Shown here: piece by piece, positions 17,613 to 26,089 of the stretch
Numbering within the stretch: position 1 is the stretch's first letter
Layout: every line of letters starts with the position of its first letter
Assembly (NCBI GenBank): GCA_021108035.1
Contig: JAIORQ010000041.1
Span: 1 to 57,850 of the forward strand
From: Bacteroidales bacterium
GTDB lineage: Bacteria; Bacteroidota; Bacteroidia; Bacteroidales; JAADGE01
Direction: 5' to 3'
DNA: 57,850 bases
The notes under the pieces: generated by a model
Told to the model about the DNA's origin: nothing
What the model saw: the letters and a program-made list of their open reading frames with translations, nothing else
Databases searched by the model: none
Made by a program: the position numbers and the translations under genes

Positions 17613-17694
17613 TTTTTATAATTTTTAGTGAATAAAATATTACATTTTTAATATCAATTGCAATTTATAATATAATGAGTACTCTTTTATAATT

Positions 17695-18297
17695 TTAAAA
17701 CAATTTATTTAAAATAGTTTCAATTGCCCTTGTGATTCTTTCTTGTCCTTCTTTTGTTCTTAAATTAATTCCGTTAAATATTTCAGTTGTTTTTGAACGA
17801 AGAGCGAGATAATACAATCCGGCAATAATAACAGCAGTAGTTTCTTGAATTTCTTCTTCATCGTGCTGTAAAATTTCAGATACTTTTTTCATTTGCTCAA
17901 TTCCTGTCTCTTCTCTCATTTTCCCAATATTTTCAATAACAGGATTATTTTCAAATAATTCCCAACGCTTAATTTCTTGCAATTCTTTGTTCCTCATAAG
18001 GTCATTAAACATATTTTGAAAGAGTTTCGGAGCAGCACTTCTCATATCTTTTTCTTTTGCATTATCCAAAAAATCTGTAAAGGCACTGCCCTCATTTAAC
18101 CAATAGTCTTTCTGTTCAGCAAAAGAATTGAGCAAACCGTCAAAGTCATTAAAGTATCTGTATATCAACACCTTACTTATGCCAGCTTTGTTTGCAACAG
18201 CATTAATACCAAGATTTTGAAACCCGTCTTCAATTAGTATTTTTCCTACTGCATCTAATAGTTTTTGTTTTGTTTCTTCTTTATTTTTTATCGACAT
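17695..18297 (-). CDS. TetR-family repressor
   Basis: A 200-aa TetR regulator. The helix-turn-helix is at residues 8-55 (ILIEDGFQNLGINAVANKAG then SKVLIYRYFNDFDGLL). The C-terminal ligand/dimer domain has no recognisable ligand signature. Its promoter contains two copies of a TGTAACC-N4-GGTAACA palindrome, so self-repression is very likely. It is the first gene of a group ending with a flavodoxin-fold quinone reductase. Confidence 0.9.
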   Translation of the reverse strand: MSIKNKEETKQKLLDAVGKILIEDGFQNLGINAVANKAGISKVLIYRYFNDFDGLLNSFAEQKDYWLNEGSAFTDFLDNAKEKDMRSAAPKLFQNMFNDLMRNKELQEIKRWELFENNPVIENIGKMREETGIEQMKKVSEILQHDEEEIQETTAVIIAGLYYLALRSKTTEIFNGINLRTKEGQERITRAIETILNKLF

Positions 18298-18314
18298 ATC
18301 AAAATAAGATTAAA

Positions 18315-18362
18315 TGTTACCATATGGTTACAAAGATATGTAACCTTTCGGTAACATGCAAA
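18315..18362 (-). promoter_or_regulatory. tetR promoter with two embedded operators
   Basis: Read on the minus strand: TTTG (18359-18362), 20 nt, TATCTTTG (18331-18338). Operator 1 (18339-18356, TGTTACC-GAAA-GGTTACA) fills nearly the whole spacer. Operator 2 (18315-18332, TGTAACC-ATAT-GGTAACA) begins in the -7 box and covers the transcription start. The two are inverted copies of one motif. A bound repressor would block polymerase. Confidence 0.8.
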
Positions 18363-18393
18363 TTTTTTTCATCTTTTTTTAATAATAATACAG

Positions 18394-18441
18394 TGGCCTA
18401 CCTGCCTATCGGTTTACCTGCCGTAGGCATGGCAGACAGAT
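18394..18441. repeat. REP-like CCTGCC/GGCAGG palindrome cluster
   Basis: GGCCTACCTGCC, a short loop, then TGCCGTAGGCATGGCAG form overlapping weak inverted repeats. Similar CCTGTC/GACAGG blocks occur at 10161-10181 and 51219-51252. Confidence 0.35.
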
Positions 18442-18510
18442 AAACAAAAAATGTATTTGTTCAAAACAGATTGAATTAAATTGAAATAAGATAATAATGT
18501 ACTATGTCTT

Positions 18511-18538
18511 TTGTTAATTCATAAAAAGTTTATCTTTG
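18511..18538 (+). promoter_or_regulatory. Promoter of the SlyD-like gene
   Basis: TTG (18511-18513), 17 nt, TATCTTTG (18531-18538). A TTG at 18536 is in frame with the gene but lies inside the box, which supports the ATG at 18569 as the real start with a leader of about 25 nt. Confidence 0.55.
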
Positions 18539-18568
18539 GCGCTCATTAAAAAACTAAAGAATTATATA

Positions 18569-19072
18569 ATGAAAGCAGAAAAAAACAAAGTAGTTTCAGT
18601 AAGTTATGAATTAAGGACTAATGGGAAAGACGGAGAAGTTGTTGATATGGCCTATGAAGAAAGTCCGTTAAATTTTATATACGGAACGGGCATGATGCTT
18701 CCTAAATTTGAAGAAAATTTAGCAAACCTGACTGTTGAGAGTACATTTGACTTTAAGTTAACCAGTGAAGAAGGATATGGCAGCAGAAATGAAGAAAATG
18801 TATCTGATATTCCGAAAAATGTATTTGAACAAAACGGCAAAATTGAAGCCGCCATATTAGATATTGGCAATGTAATTCCATTACAGGATGACAAAGGAAA
18901 TCATTTTAACGGCAAAGTTGTATCTGTAACAGACGAAGTCGTTAAATTAGACTTTAATCATCCCCTTGCAGATGAAGATTTGTATTTTACAGGGAAAGTC
19001 ATATCTGTCAGAGAAGCAACTCAACAAGAGTTGGAACACGGCCATGTTCACGAAGACGATCATGATCATTAA
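18569..19072 (+). CDS. FKBP-type peptidyl-prolyl isomerase, SlyD-like
   Basis: A cytoplasmic prolyl isomerase and chaperone of the SlyD class. The FKBP half-domains flank an inserted IF chaperone domain: FKBP start at residues 5-65 (ESPLNFIYGTGMMLPKFEEN), insert about 70-120 and FKBP end about 120-145 (LDFNHPLADEDLYFTGKVIS). The C-terminus is histidine-rich (HGHVHEDDHDH), which in SlyD binds Ni or other metals. It is monocistronic and ends at a strong bidirectional terminator. Confidence 0.9.
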   Translation: MKAEKNKVVSVSYELRTNGKDGEVVDMAYEESPLNFIYGTGMMLPKFEENLANLTVESTFDFKLTSEEGYGSRNEENVSDIPKNVFEQNGKIEAAILDIGNVIPLQDDKGNHFNGKVVSVTDEVVKLDFNHPLADEDLYFTGKVISVREATQQELEHGHVHEDDHDH

Positions 19073-19120
19073 AACATAAATGAATTATTTATAATTTTGA
19101 GCAGTTTGGCTTTATAAATA

Positions 19121-19158
19121 ATAATAAGGCTGTACCTATAACGGAACAGCCTTATTAT
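19121..19158. terminator. Bidirectional terminator between slyD-like and receptor genes
   Basis: ATAATAAGGCTGT (19121-19133) and ACAGCCTTATTAT (19146-19158) are perfect 13-bp arms around a 12-nt loop, between two converging stop codons. The GC-rich middle with AT-rich outer arms works as a terminator in both directions. Confidence 0.8.
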
Positions 19159-19172
19159 AAATCAGAGAGGAA

Positions 19173-21626
19173 TTACATCATTCCGTCATTATATTCATTC
19201 GCATCCTCATCTCTTTCACCTCTTTTTTGCTTATAATTATTTATTTTATAACTTAAACTTAACGTAATTACAGGTGCTTCTCTACGCCTTTCGTTTTCTG
19301 TAATGAAACCTTCTCCTTCTGAAGTATAAACATATTTACCTGTTCTGAAAATATCTCTTGCATTTACAACAACTGATAATCTTCTCTTGAAAAATTCATG
19401 TTTATATGCAGCACCGAAAAAATAAAAGCCTTCACGATTACCTTGTGATGTAACAGTCGGGGCATTATAAAAACCGTTCAACTGCAATCTGCCGGTTTTT
19501 GCAAAAATAAAGGTTGAATTTAACCTGAAATCATAATTTGTACTTTTAGAATTTGTTGTTATTCCGGCTGTTTCTCCTTCAATATTATATCTGTAAACAT
19601 TTGCATTTGCATACATCATCCACCACTTTAATAATTGAAAATTCCCTGACAATTCTGATCCGTATGCATATTCTTTATCCAAATTATTAAATGTATTCAG
19701 TATTCTTCCGTCATCCAATAATTCTTGAACGCGGCTTATTTTATTATTTGTTTGCCTGTAATAAGCCTCAATATTAAAAAATGATTTTTTTATACGTTTG
19801 TTGTACGACAATTCATAGGAATCAATATATTCCGGAAGTAAAGCAGGGTTACCTACTCTAACATAATATGAATCTGAATATACCGAAAACGGATTCATAT
19901 ACCAGTGGCGCGGACGATTTACTCGTTTACTGTATGAAACTTGTATTTGTTGAGACTTCGAAAGTTCTTTTGTCAAATGTAAACTCGGGAAATAATCAAA
20001 TCGTTGCAAAGGATAAGTTTCTCCGGAAGTAATTTGTTCTACTAATCGGTCGGTATATTCTCCTCTTAAACCCAACATATATTGCATCCCGATTATTTCT
20101 CCTGATAAAGATGAATATACTGAATGAATATTTCGAATATAAGTATACTTATTGCTGTATGTTTCGTCTAAAATCCAATCTCCTGAAACATAGTTTTCAT
20201 GAATATAATCACCCGGAGTATTTCTTAATCTTGATTGATATCCTGCTTCAAATTTCATTTTTTCACTAACCGGATAAGTATAATCTAATTTTAATCGAAG
20301 AATTTTTTTTCTTCTGTCTTGAAATGTTCTGTATTTTTCAGAACTTAAAGTTTCCGAATAATTTTCATCCGTTTGGTTTTCTGATATATTATTCTCAATT
20401 CCTCCTGTTCTTCCGGAATATTGAACTGATGCATAAATCTCATGGTCTTTTTTATTAAAATTATGTGTAAAATCAATATTCCCGAAATAAAAGTCGCCGC
20501 CTACTTCAAAAATTCCTTCATTAAAAGAATAAATATTAGTTGTTCCGGGAAACGTATATTCATAATTTTGAGAATTGGTCTCTCTGCCAAAGCCAAAATA
20601 TCCGTATCTTCCGGAAAATGAAACAGTGTTGTTATCATTTAAAAATAAATCTACTCCTCCTTTAACGGAATAATATTTTCTTTGATGATTTCTCTCTGAT
20701 TCAGAAATTAAAAAATTTGTTGTATCATTCAAATATGTCTCTCTCATTGAACTTCCGGTTCCGGAACGTGTTCGGTCTCCGTAATTCATGCCGAAATAGT
20801 AATTTGCTTTTTTGGCTCTGTAATTTAACAGAAAATCAGAAGAATACTTATCTCCTGTACCTATTGATGCATTAACAACACCGTTAAATCCGCTTCTGCT
20901 CTCTTTTTTCATAATTATATTAAGAATTCCCGTAGTTCCGTCAGGATCATATTTAACCGAAGGATTTGTAATAATCTCAATGTTCTCAACAGAAGATGCA
21001 GGTATTTGCTGAAGTATATCATTGGCATCTAAAACAGTAGGTTTTCCGTCTATCAATACCTTAAAATTTGAACTTCCTCTCATAGTTACATTTCCGTCAA
21101 TATCAACTTGTATTGAAGGAGCGTTTTCGAGAGCATCTGCAATAGTTCCTCCTGATGCATTGATATTTTTGCTGATATTTATTACTTTTCTGTCAATTTT
21201 ATATTCAATAAAGTTTCTCTCTCCAATTATTTCAACTTCTTCAATATTTTCGGCAACATGCTTTAAATAAACTGTACCCAAATCCTTTTCTTTTTGTTTC
21301 GGATAAAGTTTTATATTATCAATGTTGATTTTTTCATATCCTATAAAATCAACTATAATATAATATCTTCCGTAAGACAAATCCTTCATTTCAAAATATC
21401 CGTTTTCATCGCATACAACTCCTGCAACAACAGATGAATCCCTTGCGCTTAACAAAGCTACATTTGCGAACTTAACCGGTGTTTTATATTGATCGTCTTT
21501 AACAATGCCTTTGATAACTGCATCTTTCGGCATATCTCCCTTGTTCATACCTCCGCCCGGATGTCCTCCTTGTGCTGATAATCCAAATGTTATCAGCAAT
21601 AAAATAATAGTAATGTTATATTTCAT
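19173..21626 (-). CDS. TonB-dependent-receptor-like outer-membrane barrel protein
   Basis: 817 aa. A signal peptide (about 1-19) precedes a Gly/Met-rich stretch (GGHPGGGMNKGDMP), a carboxypeptidase-like regulatory domain (about 36-115), a plug (about 125-240, with IDGKPTVLDANDILQQIPAS) and a large barrel of the OMP_b-brl_3 class. It lacks an STN domain, so it should not signal through FecR. Plug motifs NPSVKYDPDGTTGILNIIMK are typical of the family. The Met/Gly/His-rich N-terminus and Asp/Met tail might bind metal, but this is inference. It is monocistronic. Confidence 0.88.
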   Translation of the reverse strand: MKYNITIILLLITFGLSAQGGHPGGGMNKGDMPKDAVIKGIVKDDQYKTPVKFANVALLSARDSSVVAGVVCDENGYFEMKDLSYGRYYIIVDFIGYEKINIDNIKLYPKQKEKDLGTVYLKHVAENIEEVEIIGERNFIEYKIDRKVINISKNINASGGTIADALENAPSIQVDIDGNVTMRGSSNFKVLIDGKPTVLDANDILQQIPASSVENIEIITNPSVKYDPDGTTGILNIIMKKESRSGFNGVVNASIGTGDKYSSDFLLNYRAKKANYYFGMNYGDRTRSGTGSSMRETYLNDTTNFLISESERNHQRKYYSVKGGVDLFLNDNNTVSFSGRYGYFGFGRETNSQNYEYTFPGTTNIYSFNEGIFEVGGDFYFGNIDFTHNFNKKDHEIYASVQYSGRTGGIENNISENQTDENYSETLSSEKYRTFQDRRKKILRLKLDYTYPVSEKMKFEAGYQSRLRNTPGDYIHENYVSGDWILDETYSNKYTYIRNIHSVYSSLSGEIIGMQYMLGLRGEYTDRLVEQITSGETYPLQRFDYFPSLHLTKELSKSQQIQVSYSKRVNRPRHWYMNPFSVYSDSYYVRVGNPALLPEYIDSYELSYNKRIKKSFFNIEAYYRQTNNKISRVQELLDDGRILNTFNNLDKEYAYGSELSGNFQLLKWWMMYANANVYRYNIEGETAGITTNSKSTNYDFRLNSTFIFAKTGRLQLNGFYNAPTVTSQGNREGFYFFGAAYKHEFFKRRLSVVVNARDIFRTGKYVYTSEGEGFITENERRREAPVITLSLSYKINNYKQKRGERDEDANEYNDGMM

Positions 21627-21688
21627 GTTTTCTCTGTTAATAATTCTTTTAATTCAATTTATTTTGCATTATTTATAAATTTATTTAT

Positions 21689-21787
21689 AAACCGTTAAAA
21701 CGGTTGAGTTTTAGTTCGTTATATTAACCCACGACTTAAGTCGTGGGTTGAAATCAAAATATTTATTATAACCGTTTTAACGGTTTT
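21689..21787. repeat. Composite palindrome, RAYT/REP-like
   Basis: The outer units AACCGTTAAAACGGTT (21690-21705) and AACCGTTTTAACGGTT (21770-21785) are inverted copies of each other and each is itself near-palindromic. The inner unit is a perfect palindrome, 21726-21749 (ACCCACGACTT/AAGTCGTGGGT), followed by GAAAT. The layout recurs at 49752, 52372 and 52781 with other sequences. Confidence 0.65.
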
Positions 21788-21966
21788 TGTGAATAATGCA
21801 GTTATTTTGACTTCGGTAAAAAGAACCGGTTTAAATTGCATCAATATAATATAAGACACATTAATAATAAAAAACTTGCGGTAAAATAATTTTATTGTGA
21901 ATTTATGGCAAAAGAAATGAATTCAGCATAATTATTTTAAACAGAAGCCTTTATTTTATATAGTAA

Positions 21967-22125
21967 ACCGGATTACTCAGAAAGCTTATTTTGCAAATAA
22001 CCCGATAATTTTGAAAGTCAATTTTATAATTAACCCGATAATTTAGAAAGTCTGTTTTGCAATTAACCCGATTATTCTCAAAGTTACATTTGAATTTAAT
22101 TCGATAATTTAACAGCAGAATTCAA
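21967..22125 (+). repeat. Tandem 33-bp repeats upstream of a glycosyltransferase
   Basis: Four head-to-tail units of exactly 33 bp start at 21967, 22000, 22033 and 22066, with a decayed fifth at 22099. Consensus start is ACCCGATAATTTnGAAAG and the end is TTTTGCAATTA. Frames contain stops, so they are not coding. They might be iteron-like protein-binding sites. Confidence 0.75.
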
Positions 22126-22172
22126 GTTACAAATGCAACAAATCTAAATTTATAATTGTCATATAGTTTTTA

Positions 22173-22180
22173 TAAATTTG
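22173..22180 (+). promoter_or_regulatory. Promoter -7 box of the GT2 gene
   Basis: TAAATTTG, 17 nt before the ATG at 22198. The -33 region reads TTTA (22149-22152), 20 nt upstream, one base off TTTG. The box rules out the in-frame TTG at 22156 as the start. Confidence 0.5.
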
Positions 22181-22197
22181 TGCTTAAATTCAGTTTT

Positions 22198-23136
22198 ATG
22201 AAATCTGTTATAAAATACTCTTTTGTAGTTCCGGCTTATAATGAAGAGGCAAATATCCCTGCTTTGTATGAACGAATAAAACAACTTATGAGTTCTCACC
22301 AAAATATTTGGGAGCTAATTTTTGTTAATGACGGCAGTGTTGATAAAACTTTGGATGTGTTAAAAAATCTTACATCTGAAGATAAGAAAATAAAATATAT
22401 TGATTTGAGCAGGAACTTCGGCCACCAAGCAGCATTGTCGGCAGGTCTCAATCATGCAAGCGGAAATGCTGTAATATCAATGGATTGTGACCTGCAAGAT
22501 CCTCCGGAAGTTATTGAAAAGATGATACAAGAATGGAAAAACGGTTATCAAATTGTATATGCTCGACGCAAAAACTTCAGGAAAGATAACTTTCTCAAAA
22601 AGATAGGTTCAAAGTTATATTACAGATTAATGGGAAGGTTTACAAGAATTGAAATACCGCGGAATGTCGGTGATTTCAGATTAGTTGATAAAAAAGTATT
22701 AGCCGAGATAAATCAAATGCCTGAACATTCAAGATATATTCGCGGAATGGTTGCTTGGACAGGATTTAAACACACATTTGTAGATTATCATCGTCCTGAC
22801 AGACAAAAAGGTGAATCTAATTATACTCTCGGAAAACTTGCAAAATTGGGAATGGACGGTGTCTTTAATTTTTCGATGTTACCGCTCCGTTTAGGATTTT
22901 TAATGGGTTTTATAAGTATAATCAGCGGGTTTGGTTTGTTATTGTATCAAATTATTGATGTGTTGATTACCGGAGCATATTATCATTTGTATAAATGGTT
23001 AGTAGTTGTTCTTTTTATTTTTATGGGTTTTATGTTTATGCTTTTTTGGGTTATCGGTGAATATATAGGTAAAATTTATGATGATGTCAGGAAAAGACCC
23101 TTATTTGTTATCAGCGAAATGAAGAACTTTGATTAA
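22198..23136 (+). CDS. Polyprenyl-phosphate glycosyltransferase, GT2 (DPM1/ArnC/GtrB-like)
   Basis: A membrane-bound GT2 enzyme that moves a sugar from a nucleotide donor to polyprenyl phosphate on the cytoplasmic face. The GT-A core (residues 5-210) shows VVPAYNEEANIP, the first aspartate in FVNDGSVDKT, the metal-binding SMDCDLQDPP and the acceptor-site motif VGDFRLVDKK. Two C-terminal membrane helices (about 232-255 and 268-292) follow. The sugar cannot be told. It converges with a YfhO-like gene, echoing the CsbB/YfhO pair of Bacillus. Confidence 0.92.
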   Translation: MKSVIKYSFVVPAYNEEANIPALYERIKQLMSSHQNIWELIFVNDGSVDKTLDVLKNLTSEDKKIKYIDLSRNFGHQAALSAGLNHASGNAVISMDCDLQDPPEVIEKMIQEWKNGYQIVYARRKNFRKDNFLKKIGSKLYYRLMGRFTRIEIPRNVGDFRLVDKKVLAEINQMPEHSRYIRGMVAWTGFKHTFVDYHRPDRQKGESNYTLGKLAKLGMDGVFNFSMLPLRLGFLMGFISIISGFGLLLYQIIDVLITGAYYHLYKWLVVVLFIFMGFMFMLFWVIGEYIGKIYDDVRKRPLFVISEMKNFD

Positions 23137-23200
23137 GATTTTTTTGTGCCTTTGTAAAAAAGCATATTATGGAAACACTTAATTTAAATTACAGATGTGT

Positions 23201-25933
23201 TTACAATGTAATCTTTTTCTTCTTCCTTTTTCTGTAAACATAACAGCCTAAATACAACCAAAACAGAATTATTGAAATTATTGAAACAGTATTGGTAACT
23301 TTTGAATATTGAGGAACATAATATAATTCTATCTCATGCACTCCTTTAGGCAATACAATTCCGGTAAAACCAATATTTACTCTTAACAAATTTTCTTCTT
23401 TACCGTTTACTTTTACTTTCCAACCTTTATCATAAGGAATTGTAAAAAATAACATTTTTGTACCGGACATATTAATTTTTCCTTTTATTTCACTTTGTTT
23501 AAACTCTGTAATTTGTAAAGTATCATTTTTTAGGTCTCCTGTTATTCTTTTATAAATCTCAAAATTAAATTTTGTTGCCGGAATAAGAATGTTTGTATCG
23601 CTTAATTCAATTCTGTTTAAATCTTGAATTTTATTTTCAGAGAGATCTTCTTCTTCATACACAAAAGCATTCAATAAAGCAACTTGATTTTTAAAATTTA
23701 ATATACTGTATTTAGTTATTGTCATTAAATACTTTTCAGATTCATCTTCCCCTATTTGAGTGGTTATTGCCTCCGTGAATGTGTCAATATCCGAATATTG
23801 CTTGTTCAACAAGTTTTGTAATTCAGAAATCAATTGATTAATTGTTTGTGTATCAACAAAACGAGATAAATCAGTAAAGATATTTGTAAGAGATTGCCCG
23901 GTTATTTGATAGTACATCAACTTTTTAAAGTCATCAAAAGCTATATATTTATCATAAGTATAACCAAAAGGCAAATAATATCTGTTTTTTAATATTTTAA
24001 TTCCGTTAATTCTTGCAAATGAATCGAATCCGAAATTTAAAAATTCGGGGTTTTCTGATTTACTTAAATGATATTTTACATTTCCGAATGTTTGAAGTAA
24101 AGGATATCCTCTAAATCCTGTAATCCACCTTGTTGCAGTTTCATCACCTTTTTGAATAAGTCCTGTTTCTTCAAGAAAGCGAACATAGTTTATCTGGTTA
24201 AACGATGAATATCTTGTTGTACCGAAATAAGATTGAGCTAAAGCATCATTTAAGCTGCTGTGTTCTGCACTACCTGATTGATAATCTTTTTCTGTTCTGT
24301 AAAAAGATTTTTTATCTGCATTTTTAATATATTCTACAGCATCAATTGTTCCGTCATTATATCCGCCTTTATCTTTATTAAATTCATTTCTTGTTACAGG
24401 CAATCTGCCTGAATATGATTTATATGAAAAATAACTTAATTCAACAACCAGAAGAACTAAAATACCAATTTGAGCAAATGATTTGTATTTTGGTTTTGAC
24501 ATTAATATCAGCAATCCTGAATATAATAATAAAATAAATACAATTTTCATTCTCAAGCTGTTATCTACAGCTTCAGGAGAAATTGAATTATACGGAAAGA
24601 ATAACACAATAAGCAAAGCCGCAAGAGTTCCTCCTAACAGTACATAATTAATCTTAAAACTTTTATCTAATTCATTTAAGGCATAAACAGCAAAAAAAAG
24701 CAGTGTAAACGGAATAAAAAAATCAAATCCAAAACGGAAATAATCGCCGGTAAAAGCAAGAAAAGCATGTCGTAAATACGGAAATATGAGTGTCAATACC
24801 CAGAATCCGAAAAAACTGCCGAAAATTATCTTTTTTCGTTTGTTAAGATGAATGAAAACTTGCGGGAAAATCAGTAAAGTCAGTAAGCCGATATAAAATA
24901 AAGGTGCTTCGAAATAATTTTGCCAAGCTTGAAAATTACTTCCTGTTCCGAGAATGTCATTTGAAAAAAATCTTAATAATGTTGTAGCAGTTAGATTATT
25001 ATGTTCAACAATTTCCTGCCCTTGACTTAATGCTTGACTGTATGAAACATTGCCTGCAACACGCGGACTGAAAAATAATTTTAAAAAAACAGGTAATATC
25101 TTTGAAATATTCATTAATAATCCGGCTATACCGAGAACAATCATTTTTCCTGTCAGTTTTAAAAACCCTGAAAATTTACCGGCATCTGATGAAGTGAATC
25201 TAAAAATTACATAAATGAATAAAAATAAAGAATATAAATACAAGTTAAAAGGATTAACACAAATGAACATTATTGCAAAGGGGAAAAAATACCACCGTTT
25301 TTTTACAAATAATTGCTCAAATGAAAACAACAAAAAAACTGCATTAAAAATTTGTCCGGAAAATCCCCAACTGCTTCCGACAACCATAAATCCTGAAAAT
25401 GCAATAATTAAAGCTCCGATTATTGAAGTCATATGTTTTATCGAAATTGTTCGAAAATAATAGTAAGCCACAATTCCGCTTAACAGAAAATGAAATATGA
25501 AATTTTTTAAAAACATACCTGCAATATAATAGTCTTCACTCCATATTCTTATTCCGATATAATCAATAATAGTTCTGAACCAACTTAAAGGATGCGTATC
25601 GAAAGTTGAATAAGAAACCTCTCCCATACCTTTGTAAAAAGACCATTTGCCGGAGCCTTCTTTCATTAACTCTATTTTGTTGGCTAATGCCGGATAAGTT
25701 TGGTTTAATGAATCGCTGCCTATATCTTTAAAAAAAAATAAGTATTCACCGGTAATATACTTTCCGAGAGCAATAAAACCAATAATAAATACAAGCCCGA
25801 TAAGTATCCAAATACTGTATGGTGCAGGATATTTTTCAAAAAAAGTTTTTTGCAGAATCTGCTTTTTTCGTTGGGGTTTATCTTTTTTTAATTGTTTTTT
25901 TACTACTTGGGGAGTTTTTTTCTCTCGTTTCAT
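23201..25933 (-). CDS. YfhO-like multi-pass membrane protein (putative GT-C)
   Basis: 910 aa with about 12 membrane helices between residues 35 and 500, a large extracytoplasmic region (about 505-865) and a last helix (about 880-900). A basic lysine-rich N-terminus faces the cytoplasm. The first outside loop (FFFKDIGSDSLNQTYPAL) carries acidic residues in the place expected of GT-C catalytic residues. YfhO of Bacillus uses a lipid-linked sugar made by CsbB to glycosylate teichoic acid; a similar role at a Bacteroidota surface glycan is inference. Length and C-terminal YDKGWKVKVNGKEENLLRVN fit the family. Element C precedes it. Confidence 0.85.
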   Translation of the reverse strand: MKREKKTPQVVKKQLKKDKPQRKKQILQKTFFEKYPAPYSIWILIGLVFIIGFIALGKYITGEYLFFFKDIGSDSLNQTYPALANKIELMKEGSGKWSFYKGMGEVSYSTFDTHPLSWFRTIIDYIGIRIWSEDYYIAGMFLKNFIFHFLLSGIVAYYYFRTISIKHMTSIIGALIIAFSGFMVVGSSWGFSGQIFNAVFLLFSFEQLFVKKRWYFFPFAIMFICVNPFNLYLYSLFLFIYVIFRFTSSDAGKFSGFLKLTGKMIVLGIAGLLMNISKILPVFLKLFFSPRVAGNVSYSQALSQGQEIVEHNNLTATTLLRFFSNDILGTGSNFQAWQNYFEAPLFYIGLLTLLIFPQVFIHLNKRKKIIFGSFFGFWVLTLIFPYLRHAFLAFTGDYFRFGFDFFIPFTLLFFAVYALNELDKSFKINYVLLGGTLAALLIVLFFPYNSISPEAVDNSLRMKIVFILLLYSGLLILMSKPKYKSFAQIGILVLLVVELSYFSYKSYSGRLPVTRNEFNKDKGGYNDGTIDAVEYIKNADKKSFYRTEKDYQSGSAEHSSLNDALAQSYFGTTRYSSFNQINYVRFLEETGLIQKGDETATRWITGFRGYPLLQTFGNVKYHLSKSENPEFLNFGFDSFARINGIKILKNRYYLPFGYTYDKYIAFDDFKKLMYYQITGQSLTNIFTDLSRFVDTQTINQLISELQNLLNKQYSDIDTFTEAITTQIGEDESEKYLMTITKYSILNFKNQVALLNAFVYEEEDLSENKIQDLNRIELSDTNILIPATKFNFEIYKRITGDLKNDTLQITEFKQSEIKGKINMSGTKMLFFTIPYDKGWKVKVNGKEENLLRVNIGFTGIVLPKGVHEIELYYVPQYSKVTNTVSIISIILFWLYLGCYVYRKRKKKKITL

Positions 25934-25953
25934 CTGTTAATATTTATTATTTT

Positions 25954-26056
25954 AAAGGTCAGATAGGAACGCCCTTGCTGCTGTCTGCCTTGATTTCACA
26001 GTGTTGCGTAAATAATCATGCTTGGGTGTGTTAAAAACATATCATGGGCGTTTCAT
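25954..26056 (-). repeat. Structured intergenic element, copy C
   Basis: AAAGGTCAGATAGGAAC opens it. GGAACGCCC (25966-25974) pairs with GGGCGTTTC (26046-26054). The loop carries AATAATCATGCTTGGGTGTG. It is about 20 nt upstream of the YfhO-like start codon. Confidence 0.65.
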
Positions 26057-26089
26057 ATTTATTTTTTTCCAAAATTATTAAAATTTGTT

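Noticed and set aside
21967-22125. CRISPR array
   Set aside because: The 33-bp units are directly joined with no spacers, few in number, and no cas genes are near.
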